Origin: Nitzschia sp. pyKryTriq1
Taxonomy: Eukaryota > Bacillariophyta > Bacillariophyceae > Bacillariales > Bacillariaceae
Direction: 5' to 3'
DNA: 64,000 nt
Assembly (NCBI GenBank): GCA_956465555.1
Contig: OY101121.1
Coordinates: forward strand, 1,202,722 to 1,266,721
Positions 9,871 through 20,600 of this stretch are shown piece after piece; position 1 is the first letter of the stretch; each line of letters starts with the position of its first letter. Position numbers and translations under genes: made by a program. Below the pieces are notes generated by a model. That model saw only the letters and a program-made list of their open reading frames with translations, was not told the DNA's origin and did no database searches.

Positions 9871-10482
9871 GGCGACGATTACTCTTGCAGTTTTCTGTAT
9901 TGGTCACTGTAACACTGAAACAGAAGCAAGGTATCGCCTTGGTGTGTGAACAGCAGGAAGCAGGAAAGTGAAGACGACGACGACTCCTCAAAAGTCAAAA
10001 GGTGGTTCCTGGTTGCATCGTAAAATTTGATGTCAATCACGACGTACCGGTATGTACCCCGGTATTTGATGGCAAAAGCGGCAAAAGGCAAAAGATATTA
10101 CCGTAAGGAAGATATTGGTGAGTGACGTCAGCCTTGTTGATGACTACTCCGACCTCTATATGCATGGGAGGGAATTCGGAATTTCAAAACGCAAGAACGG
10201 AATGTCGTCGGCTGGCGGATATTCTGAGTGTTCGTTTGAGTCAAAGTGGGCGATGAACAACAACAACAGGAGAATGGATGCATTTCCCGCCACTCAAAAA
10301 ATTCGTTCCGCGTTTGTTCTGCGTCTATTGTGTCAGCGTGTCAGCTGAATGCTCTCTCTGCTTTCTTCTTTATTCTTCATCGATGCCAAGCAAGAGTGGA
10401 TAGTACTCGTACCTGCCCGTCAAGAGTCACAAGTAGTGAAGTATTTGAGAGTTGTTAGTACGTCAAACTACATCCAGGAAAA
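9871..10482. promoter_or_regulatory. Divergent intergenic promoter region
   Basis: 612 bases separate the divergent start codons of the dehydrogenase (minus) and the Nop25-like gene (plus). The region has one TACCGGTA at 10045-10052 and one full palindromic CRE-type site at 10123-10130. No gene is seen. Confidence 0.45.
10123..10130. promoter_or_regulatory. Candidate CRE/CCRE-type bZIP site TGACGTCA
   Basis: The octamer TGACGTCA lies 253 bases upstream of the dehydrogenase ATG and 353 bases upstream of the Nop25-like ATG. In Phaeodactylum, TGACGT elements mediate CO2/cAMP repression through bZIP factors (established knowledge). One such octamer is expected by chance in about 64 kb, so the functional assignment is weak. 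Confidence 0.25.
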
Positions 10483-11316
10483 ATGCCGAAACGACCAGCT
10501 TCCTCCATGTCGCGCAGCAGCAGCAACAACAACAAGGACAAGAAACGACGGCGCCCCCCGATTCCGTCGTCGTCCAAAAATAAGCGCGAGATTGTCTTTG
10601 ACCCCGAAGCACGAAAAGAGTACCTGAGAGGATTTTCCGAACGTAAAAAGCAACGCCGAGCTTACGGGCTAGCTATGCAAAAAGTGAAGGATCGCAAGGC
10701 GAAACTAGAAGAACGGAAGCAAACCAAAGAAGATGAGCTCAAACGAGTCGAAGAAGCCGAGAAACAAAAGGCTGCTTATTTCGAGGAAATGGTGAAGCAA
10801 CAAAAGAGAGCCAGGAGTCAAGAAGAAAGTGAGGCAGAGGATGGTGAGGGACCTGAGGATAAATCGGAAGATGGCGATGCCAAAGAAAAGGCAGTTCTTG
10901 ACACCAAAACTTACGACGACAGAGACGCAGAGACTCACTGGGGAGGACGAGTAACTGTCACAACGTCGGTCGTAGATCTGGGTGACGACGATAGTAGTGA
11001 TGATGAGGGTGTATCGGCACGCCACGCTTCCTCACAGAAAAATAAATCGGTGGACAAACGGCAACAATATGCCGGGAATGTGGAAAAGTACATGGCGCAG
11101 CTTAAAGGAAATATGCCTGGAAAGAAGAAAACCAGGGATGCTTCGGGCCATCAAGCCAAACGAAAGGGTAAAAATGGAGCGGCAGAGATGAAGGGAGTTG
11201 GTGGAGCTGCTAATTTGAAGCTAGCGCAAAAGGTATTGTCCAAGGCAAAGGCAAAACAAGGTGCAGGATCGGCTCAAGGTAGAAAGCAGCATGGCAAGAA
11301 AAAGTCAAGGAGGTAA
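10483..11316 (+). CDS. Nucleolar protein of the Nop25/RRP17 (NOL12) family
   Basis: 277 residues, no intron. Residues about 30-100 contain the family signature: KREIVFDPEARKEYLRGF, then SERKKQRRAYGLAMQKVKDR and a long charged coiled coil of Lys/Glu/Arg. In yeast Rrp17 this domain belongs to a 5'-3' exonuclease of late 60S ribosome maturation; NOL12 is the animal counterpart (established knowledge). The middle is acidic (about residues 105-175, with DLGDDDSSDDEG) and the C-terminus is extremely Lys/Arg-rich, ending GKKKSRR, fitting nucleolar localisation and RNA binding. The start was chosen for its position directly before the basic N-terminus. It is convergent with the M14-like gene across 166 bases. 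Confidence 0.8.
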   Translation: MPKRPASSMSRSSSNNNKDKKRRRPPIPSSSKNKREIVFDPEARKEYLRGFSERKKQRRAYGLAMQKVKDRKAKLEERKQTKEDELKRVEEAEKQKAAYFEEMVKQQKRARSQEESEAEDGEGPEDKSEDGDAKEKAVLDTKTYDDRDAETHWGGRVTVTTSVVDLGDDDSSDDEGVSARHASSQKNKSVDKRQQYAGNVEKYMAQLKGNMPGKKKTRDASGHQAKRKGKNGAAEMKGVGGAANLKLAQKVLSKAKAKQGAGSAQGRKQHGKKKSRR

Positions 11317-11482
11317 TGTCCAAGGCGCCTCCTGACTCCCGATGATTCCAATCACAGAATAGCTTACAGGAGATCACATAGTGGTAGATGGTCGCTTTCA
11401 TCCAACTTTCAGCACACTTGTGGTTTTGTCGAGTTTTATTTATGTTTCTCGTAATTGTTATGAACATTGAAGGTTTCAACTT

Positions 11483-14083
11483 TTAGGCCATGATATGCCC
11501 GGTAATTCCCGAATCGTCATTTTGACTTCCCTCATCGTCGCCGTCATCAAAAAATATTGGCTCGCGATCTTCATAATAGGCAAATCCAAATACTTGAGGA
11601 TTCGTGGTTTCTTCTCCTTGACGACCGGACCCAGCTTCGAAGTGGACGGTTTCTTCGTCGGTGATCCTCACACCCCCGTCACAAATATCTTCATCATCGT
11701 CGCGGCTGTCTGTGTGGAGAATCATTGAGTCATGAGTGCAATCTAAATCCAGAGAGCCTCCCTTTTCTTGGTGAGCACACCCGTGTGTTCCCTGTGAGGG
11801 ATCGAACTCGGCATCTGGGGCATAGTCGAAGTCGGAGACGGGATAGCTGTCCAAGTCCTCCCATGCCTCCTTTGATGGAAGCTGCACGTCCTCGAAGAGG
11901 AACTGGTCGTCACGGTCGTTGTCCCAGCTACACGCGACGGCAAGATTATCTCCATCTCTATCGCCGCCGCAGGGAAGTTTTCTGGCAAAAGGATTCATTC
12001 TTCTCGTTGTCTTCCCAAAGAACTTCCTATATGCAAACAAACTTATGCAAACAAACATGATACCAAAGATCACGGCTATCGTTTTTCCAAATGTCTTCGC
12101 AGTAGATGATTTCTCTCGTCCAGGTCCACTTCCTGGTACGTAAAATGAATCGGACCCCGTGTCAATCTCTCGACGAAACCGATCATTCAATTGCATAGTT
12201 CCAATCCTTACGTCATAATCGCCCAGAACAATCGTGACTGGAACTGAGTACCAATCCAGCCTGCCTTGAATTGTCTTCCCATTCTCAAGTTTGTGGCTCC
12301 AATCTGGATTTGTTCTTGCATTGACCATATGGCTTTGTGGACCAACACTAGGACCGTAGGAGGATACACTTGGGACTCCCCAGTCTTTATCGACCCTGGC
12401 GCCGGCTATCACGATGATTTGATCTCCTTTCTCGAAGTCGCTCAAATCCACTGAAGCACGAAAAACGGGCCCAAACCTCTTTCCAGCCCCAGTTCGAGAA
12501 TGCTGTGGTAAAGGGTGAGGTCCAGAAGGCGAGAATGCACCCGTTCCATTACCAGGGGTGACATTTTCTTCTTGGACAAGATATCCTTTGTGAAATCGTG
12601 GATCCGTTCGTACATCGATCTCCGGTTGAAGGAGACAGCTCAGCTCATTGTCGCTGAAGTTGTCCCATTTTCCGTACCACATCTCGACATCCGAGAAATT
12701 AAACCCACCTCCAACAGTCCATTCGACCAGAAGTCTGTCATCCATCCCCGTGGGGACAAAAACGGCGTTGGTCGACTGACATTGTCGGCCATCTCGCTCA
12801 GTCAGAGGTACAATATCGTCATCTATGATCGTCGTCCCGACATAGGAAATCGAAACATATGGTTCGACAAGATCTGCAGAGGCCAATGCCATGCGCATAT
12901 TTCTCGTCACTAGAAAATCGTGCTCGGTTTCTTGGAATAAAGTCGCCGACGATCCCAGTTTTACCTCAGCTTCTGTGTTCACCTTGGTAGAAATGGCAAG
13001 TGCTATCGCGCGGTTGGTTGCGTTGTTGTGGAGGCTCTTCTCCTCGGGATATCCTCCAAATGTGGTAGATTGGCATTTCCCAAGTTGTTCATTGTCCCAG
13101 GACGCAGCGTAGGCCCAGTCCTCAGTAATACTAACACGCGGTGGTATTCCGGCAAGTTTATTCATGCTACCAATCACAATATTTACAACAGGCTCTCCCA
13201 AAGCGACTTCCCGGGCTTCGGCTAGGCTTTGTTGTGCTTTAAAGTCAGGACTGTTCAAACTGTGTCCCCAATGTTCAGACCCCCAACTGTAACCAATGCT
13301 GTCATCAGATCCAGAATGAAACGACAGGGTCATCTGGAAGAGATGATCGTGAAAGATTTCATTGATTGTTCGTGCGGTAATAGTTTCCATGCATGAATTA
13401 TCGCTGAGGTCATTTCGGGCGTAGGGAAAGTCTTGATCAGGATCTTTTGTTCCCTCGTTGTGTTCACCACGATCGAAGCCCAACGCATTCAATACTGGTG
13501 CAACGACAATTCTTCGAGTTGAAACGAGACGAGCAAGCCACTTCCTCCGCTCATTGTCAATGCCAATATTTTCCAGATGATTTCGGCACCCCCGTGCCCC
13601 TGTCACTTCTTGAACCCAGGAATCTGCCGATACCTTTCTTGGTCTCGATTCACACGTAGCTGCCTTCAGCAGCAAGGAGACAGTTTCCATTACAACTGTA
13701 GCACCAATCTTCTCATCCCCGTGGATGGCACCACTCCAAAAAACTTCCGGCAAAGAATGAGAAGATTCTGAACCTACTGGGTGTGCAACGAAATCTTGAA
13801 TTGTGAAGAAGTAGTTTGAGCATCCAGTGATGTTCGCCTCAAAAATACAATCATCTTCTGTACCGGCTCGTGGTAAGCCATATCGTTCCTGAGAAGTGGT
13901 CACTTCAATGAGATCGGGATACTGATCGTTCCACTCTTGGACTTGTCGATGAATCTGCTCTGAGTTCCAAAATTGGTACGATTCTGCCTTGGTCGGCCGC
14001 AGAATACCTGCTCCCTTCTCTTGCCCGCAAACAACTGAGAATGAAGCAAGCAGCCCCACGGCAATGGGTGTAACACTTATCAT
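11483..14083 (-). CDS. M14-like zinc carboxypeptidase with C-terminal membrane anchor (paralogue 1)
   Basis: 866 residues from the ATG at 14083; an upstream TTG at 14092 would add three. The N-terminus MISVTPIAVGLLASFSVVCG is a signal peptide. The M14 core shows the first zinc motif H-x-x-E in SGAIHGDEKIG, basic residues in TRRIVVAPVLNALG, a substrate-binding type segment before DFPYARND, and the second zinc ligand in LSFHSGSD. EDWAYAASWD is a candidate for the catalytic Glu region. A long beta-rich part follows, then a membrane helix (IAVIFGIMFVCISLFAY) and an acidic cytosolic tail of about 170 residues. The protein is probably a surface or endomembrane peptidase; the substrate is unknown. 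It is single-exon, whereas its paralogue at 28305-30721 has one intron. Convergent with the Nop25-like gene. Confidence 0.8.
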   Translation of the reverse strand: MISVTPIAVGLLASFSVVCGQEKGAGILRPTKAESYQFWNSEQIHRQVQEWNDQYPDLIEVTTSQERYGLPRAGTEDDCIFEANITGCSNYFFTIQDFVAHPVGSESSHSLPEVFWSGAIHGDEKIGATVVMETVSLLLKAATCESRPRKVSADSWVQEVTGARGCRNHLENIGIDNERRKWLARLVSTRRIVVAPVLNALGFDRGEHNEGTKDPDQDFPYARNDLSDNSCMETITARTINEIFHDHLFQMTLSFHSGSDDSIGYSWGSEHWGHSLNSPDFKAQQSLAEAREVALGEPVVNIVIGSMNKLAGIPPRVSITEDWAYAASWDNEQLGKCQSTTFGGYPEEKSLHNNATNRAIALAISTKVNTEAEVKLGSSATLFQETEHDFLVTRNMRMALASADLVEPYVSISYVGTTIIDDDIVPLTERDGRQCQSTNAVFVPTGMDDRLLVEWTVGGGFNFSDVEMWYGKWDNFSDNELSCLLQPEIDVRTDPRFHKGYLVQEENVTPGNGTGAFSPSGPHPLPQHSRTGAGKRFGPVFRASVDLSDFEKGDQIIVIAGARVDKDWGVPSVSSYGPSVGPQSHMVNARTNPDWSHKLENGKTIQGRLDWYSVPVTIVLGDYDVRIGTMQLNDRFRREIDTGSDSFYVPGSGPGREKSSTAKTFGKTIAVIFGIMFVCISLFAYRKFFGKTTRRMNPFARKLPCGGDRDGDNLAVACSWDNDRDDQFLFEDVQLPSKEAWEDLDSYPVSDFDYAPDAEFDPSQGTHGCAHQEKGGSLDLDCTHDSMILHTDSRDDDEDICDGGVRITDEETVHFEAGSGRQGEETTNPQVFGFAYYEDREPIFFDDGDDEGSQNDDSGITGHIMA

Positions 14084-14651
14084 CTCAGCCAATTTCGAAT
14101 GTATAGACTACTTCCATGGTCGAAAGGTGAAGGTGCAAACAGCTAGCAAATACCCAAAGATGCCGAATTTCTTCTTGTTTTCGGGCTCTCGTGCCGAGAG
14201 ACGGGTCGTTTGGCTCGGAGGCTTATCAAAAATATTCATGCCATATTCAGACATGTATATATTAAATGTGATCGGCGAGCATGCGTACGAAGTACAGACT
14301 GATCACTGTTTCGAATCAAGAGATGCATGCGACAGTATGTACAGTACCAGGACTCAGTACTGTACGAACTACTAGAGCTAGACTATTCTACCCGCCAACC
14401 AGGGACAAATAAAGTTGTTTATTCATCCCTGCCGCCAACGTAGTGTAGTAGAGAAGAAGTCTACGGTACATGGGTATGACAATCCTTGTACTCGTACCGG
14501 TACAGAGGAAGGATGTTGCTACGAATATTCGTAAAAAAAGCAACAACAAGACTTTCCATGTGATAACTTTTATATTTTGTATTAGTCTGTAGCTAGTAGC
14601 GAATGGTAGAACCAAAACAAGGGGCATCTCCGCATAGCGTATTGCTGTACT
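14084..14651. other. Intergenic, no gene seen
   Basis: 568 bases between the 5' end of the M14-like gene and the 3' end of the UBR gene. They hold GTACAGTACC-type words around 14335-14370 and one TACCGGTA at 14495-14502, but no reading frame with protein character. Confidence 0.5.
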
Positions 14652-17600
14652 TTAATACCAGTTGTCTCGGATTACCCTATCCGATGTTGATCGGATTTGT
14701 GCCACCTCTCGGGGGATTCCTTGCTGTCTCCATAGTGACTCGAGAGCACGGTACCTTGCGTCATTCAAGAATAAAGGACGCCCGCGACGTAGACCGGGAT
14801 CTTCTTCGCCGTGTTCGTCAACGTACAAACTTGCAGAGTAAGCCGACTTGTTATTGTGCATGAGCAGAACAGTACATTTTTGAACCAAGAAGAAGATTCC
14901 GATACCCGAACCATGCTTGCGAGCGTGAAGAGTACACGCACCCGGTGGCCGCTGGGCTCTCTGAAAAGGTCGTCGCGATGACCCAGATCGCATAACAGCT
15001 CCCGTCAATAGGCAAATCGCAGTCTCAGCGTTGCCAGCATCGTCGGACTCGTCTAGAGTTGTTGTCTCATCTCGGCCTTTAATTTTGTTCACGATTCCAT
15101 ATAATTCGACAAACGACTTGGGCAGTCGAATCAAGCTGAAGGTGGGGGTATCCTTCCTGTGCGTCAAGCCAAGGTGGCTTAGGTCGGCCATTACGGCACT
15201 GGCAGCAATCGATTCAAACATGGAGCCTTGTCGTCCAGGGCCGATTGGCTGAGTTGCCAGAAGGCTCGGTTGATAGGAAATTATCGGAGACTGGGATACT
15301 CCGGCGAAAACGTACGATGAATCATGAGTATCACCTTCCTCCGATCCAGATGTGCTCGGTTCGTCAGCAGAATCTTCAGCATCATTGCCGGAAGAAGAGT
15401 TCGAAACACCGCGAACATTAACGCCGAGAACTTGATCGGCGAAATCAACCATCTCTTCTGCTTCGTCCATTTCCATCTCTTCAATCAAGTCTTCGTCCGA
15501 ATCCAAATGTTCATCAACAGCATGATCGCCTCCGTAAAAGCGGTCAGCTTCCGCACTAACATTGCCCATCGGCTCCTCTTGGGCGGTTTCTCCTCCGTCC
15601 GCTTCTGTGGACATCGATTGCGCGGAGGCAATGGTCGAATCGTTGGATTGCACAAGAGAAGCAACAGGCGGTTTGCTAGCAGAGGATCTAGCTGCCGAGG
15701 TCGCGAGAGCTGCGTTACTGGAAGCCATTTTTTGATCCGGTTGCATCTTCTCAGTGTGAGTCAGTTCAGGAATGACAGAGTTGCCGCCTGAACCGTGATG
15801 CTTTTCCAGTGCAATTATTGAAGTAAGCCATCTATTGATCAGTGGCAACCATGGACCGGACTTGTCCACAAGTGCTGAAGGCAAAGGGCCTTGCATCTCC
15901 TTCAGGATGAAAAATCCATCGTTGGTATTCATCGTCTCCGAACCATCGAGAATGGATTCCAACACTTTGTCCTTGTCAGAAGGTGCCGCGGTGATGCCAT
16001 ACTTCTTGTGACGCCCCTTTATCGCGCAACTACAAGCTCGCAGCATCAAGATAAGAGATCGTGAGAACGGTAGTATTGCCCGCCCAACACTAGCAAATAA
16101 ATTAGATGGGGAGGAAACTTGACTGCCCTCGACCAATCCGCAATCATGGTCCAACGATTGTGCATCGATCCTTGCACGGCAATGCCCAAACAATGCGGCG
16201 AGTGCTTCACCTTGCGTGGTGACTTCACCGGGATTCCATCTACCTTCTTCGTCCTCTTCGTCTACCTCCATACTATCCAAAGAATCGAATCCCTGTGGAG
16301 TAATCAATGATTGCACCATACGACCTGTAATGAGAAGACCAGCCAAATTCAAAAGGTCGTCGCTACACGGTAGCTGAGATGGCTTGTTCAAAAGAATCGA
16401 AGAGAGCAACGCTCCGGCAAGTGTGTTCAGGTCCCAGGAAAGCATGGGTGCATGAAGGAATGCGCTTGCAATGGCAGGTCGGAAAGGCACAAAGTCCTTG
16501 GAAGTCGCGGGGTTCTTCAATGCAGTTGGAATCATAGTTCCCCAGTTTTCCTTCATTTCAGGGGGTCGTGTTGCAGAGGCTGCAAAAACCCTTTCGATGG
16601 CAAGGGGGGCAGGCGGCTCACCATTGGTTTTCGAGGCCGTTCCTGACCCTCGGACTACCCACATGGCAGCGGCTGCAGCTCGTGCCTCGTGCCGCTGGGA
16701 TAACATGCCATCTCGCGCAACATGACATGGCGTTGAGGCCGTCAGTGCTGTGACCTGGCTCCACAGAATTAGACCATCAACTTCATCCTTATGCACCTTC
16801 CCGTCGATCGCTTCTTTGATGCCGAGGGTCCAGTCCCTACCACCTATGATGTCAGCAAGGCAACGGCCAATGACAGATACTTCACTTTCGTTCGGCACCG
16901 CTTCATTGCCGGTGAGCTGTTTCGCCATTTCTACCAGTACGACCTCCAGTAGACCGGACGCCCCACTCAATGTTCTCGATAGTTCCAGAACCATTGAGTC
17001 AGAATCTTTTGAGTCAGCATATGATGGCCATGGTTCGTCGGTCTTTGAAAAGCTTCCAAATGGTAGAACCTCTTCAATGCCCCGTACTGCTGCCTCAGTG
17101 GCTGCTGCACTATGACCAACGGCTGCCCATGCAATATGCTGCTGTCTCAATAGGCGCAAGACACTCTTTACACTTGCGCCGGATGATTTGTGGTCACTGT
17201 CTTCATCCTCTTCTTCATAATCCCAGCGCTGGATTGCTGGATGCCAGCGACGGTGTTTGCGTTTTCTTCCTCCTGTGGTGCGCTCCCAGGGGACATCCAT
17301 AGCCTGGACCAAATGAGCGCCATAGTCTGCCAATGCCTTTTCCCCCATTTCGCTGACGGCATCGAGGTCCGATTTTCGAAGTATTGTTCCTTGCGTCAAA
17401 AGATCACGTAGAGACTGCTCCACATCCGTCGACGAAGATACAGATCGCACTGGGCTTGCAACAAGCTCATTGGCATCGTATGCTCTTGCGCATCCGTCTC
17501 GGGGAATCAATATGTTTGACAGTTGCTTACAAAGTGGACACAAGAATTCACCATCATCAATATTTGCGGCAAAACGCCCATCATATGGCTGTTCTCCTGC

Positions 17601-20600
17601 TGCCCGCTGATGCAGTGACAGTGTATGCGTCTCTACGCAGCGCAAATGGGCAGCGTGGCCACATTGTTTGACGATCGGCCTAGTGTTTCCCCATCTGGTG
17701 TTCTCGTAGCATAGAGATACAAGTGGACTCAAAATGACGTATCCCTGAGACGACTGTACACTCGCCCAACCTTCAGTTACAGCCCCAGTTTCCTCTGAAA
17801 CGTGCTTCACCAAAACTCGGCGAGAGAGGATGTCGTAGTTGTCTGAAATCGTGCTCTTGAGCACAGAGACGATACTACCTCTTGGCAAGCAAAATACCGG
17901 TCTGGAATCCATTGCTTCTGACTCTCGAACCTGACAGCCCATATGCCCAACAACACGGTGTCTCTGGAAAAGCGAATTGGACTCGATTCCTTCGTTCGCC
18001 TTCGAAACCGCTTCGATGCAGGCTCGCATCTGCGCCACTCGAGAGCGCTGAACGTGGCCTAGGAAGCCAAGAGGGCCATTATTCTCGCCGTCTGCGTCGT
18101 CGCATCGGCAGATAATGCAAAGGTCGGCTTCTTCTTCGGCTTCGGCCGTCTTTGAGTCTTTTTTGTCGTCCTCGGGTCCCATGGATGCTACAAATGCACT
18201 CTGTTTCTTCCGCATCATTTCGAGCATCTTTAGTTGCGCAGCTTTCCCGCGCTCCTTCTTCTTTTCATCAGTTTTGTCCTTCTTTTGCGCCGATTCATCG
18301 ATAGGTTTGGGCCAAAGATCTACCAGGTTCGCAAGCATCTCACTAATCGTGACGCGGACCGTGTCATCAATAGTCCAGATGGATTCTCCACCAGAGGTGC
18401 TAGATACGGCCGAAGGCTTGTTGATGGGAAAGCCCGTCGTGGCACTCTTCACCGCAGCCCCAACACTTGGAGCGCCGTCGACGAGTGCGTTGACAAATCG
18501 CAAAAGCCATTTAAGACCACTGGCTGCCAAGGCTCTTGCCCCTCCATGTCCTTCGGAAGTTTGATCTTGACCCTCCGTTTCATTACCGGCGCCATGATCT
18601 GCACGGTTTTCGTACAATGCAATGAGAAGCCCAAGAGTGGAACCACGCTTTTCGCCGCTACCTTTGGACTTGAGTGGCCCATCAGGGTAGGCTTTCAATG
18701 CCCAAACATCCTCCAAGCTCTCGGGGACACGAACAAGGCGGCCTAGATAGGAGTTGATTGAAAGACCGGCAGAAATCGATTTGGCTTCATCGTCGATATC
18801 GGGTTGAAGCCTATGGAGCGAAGCACATTCTTCCAGAGTGTGTACTTGAAGAGTCAACAGTTGAAGAACTTCCAGAAAGGACACAGACGACGAAGCAACC
18901 ACCTCGGCAGAAAATGGAGGAGGAGGGTCGTTTTCGACTCCTGATCCGCGTCTGGGGAAAGGATTCGATGGTGAAGCCCCCGTTTGGTAGGCCCTTCTGC
19001 TGAATGTCATGACAGGAACATCTCCACTGGTTGTCGTCGATACGGAAACACCGCTCGTGGACAGGTCATTATGCTCCATTGCGGCACCCTCGGCATCCTC
19101 GAGCTTTGGTCTGGGTTCAGCTGGTGGCAGCCACGCTCCCGCAAACAGAGCAAATAACAATGCTCGCCTGATTGCAGCATCCATCGGTGCTAAATGAAGC
19201 ATCAAACGGCATGGCAAAAAGCGAGGGTGGGCCTTTGGAGGAGGACAGACCAAGGGAAAGCAATACGCATCTGGCATATCGCCACTTTTCTTCCCTTTGC
19301 TGAGTTTCTGCTTTCGGAGACTTGCAACAACGTCCATAGCGTGTTGATGTTCTTGACGACGCAGGTGGAAAAATGTTGGATCATATTCATCGCAGCAATT
19401 GGGCGAAAGTTCAAAGGAGGCGGGCCCCGAAGCTGCACGCGATCCTTGGGTCTTTTGCTTCCCAACTTCTTTGAGGACAGCCGCAAAAACATCCCTGAAA
19501 AGTCCCCCTCCTGCGCTTGTTCCAGCGCTACCGTCGCTCTCATCCCGACGCCCGACAGCACAGGAAGCGGCCGCCATCGCAGAACTGTGTGACCTTGGTT
19601 CCGCTGCCAGAGCATGGATCAACTCTCGTCGAATGCTTTGGCGAAGAAATGCTTCGTCGGAAGAAGAGATAGGTGGCGGCGGCGGTAGCTCAGAGACAAG
19701 AACGCAAAGCGTCGAGAAAAATGATTCTGAGAGAACTACCGCATGCTCTGGATCGTTGAGGCGTGGCGGATTGACCCAAGCCCCAAGTCCAGTAGCATAA
19801 GTTCCCGATGACCCAGTGACCGTCCTTCTTTCCGGATCGCACAGGTACCCGTCCATGCTAAAGCGACTGATCAAAAGTGCAAACACTCGGCTGGCGCCGA
19901 GACCCGCGCTCATGCCTGCAGCCGACAACTGGACCAGAGTCAAATCCAAGTCACGGAAAGACCGACATAATGGTGCGTTCGAATAATTCAATGCCATGCC
20001 CGCCGTAGAACTTCCGTTTCTTGCCCACAAATGCCTCTCGATTTGCTGCGCTGCAGATAGACATCGGATCGGGTGATCGGCGAGCGAATGGATAATCTTG
20101 GCAACAGCAATGTTGGCCGAAACGTTGCGCGCTCGAGCTCGCCGACGTTGAGCTTCTTGTTGACTGCAATCGGGACCACCCGACCAAACCACTCGGCAGT
20201 TGGAGGATCGAAGAATCGGCCTTATCAGAGGTACGAGGGGGTGTTGTGGCAGCGCCGCGTTCATATCTTCAATTTCATTGTCCAAGATCGGAAGCTTCCA
20301 CCAGCCTCGGGGGTCACTATTTCGAATCATTTCAGGCACTACTACGCTGCACATCGTTCGAATACTCTTTGCAAACGCTCGATGTAGTGGTAGATGAAAG
20401 GAAAGGGAGTCGCCAGCCAGAGGCGAATGCGGCACGCGCAACCAATCACCCATCACAGCTCCGCTGGACATTCCGTGTTTCTGTCCACTACCAGACAAAC
20501 CTTGCATATATTGACGTTGGTTACTCTCCATTCTCAACGCGCCTTCAATCAAATCCAATTGAGCTTCGGTCATCTTGACTGTCGTTGCGCACGATAGCGC

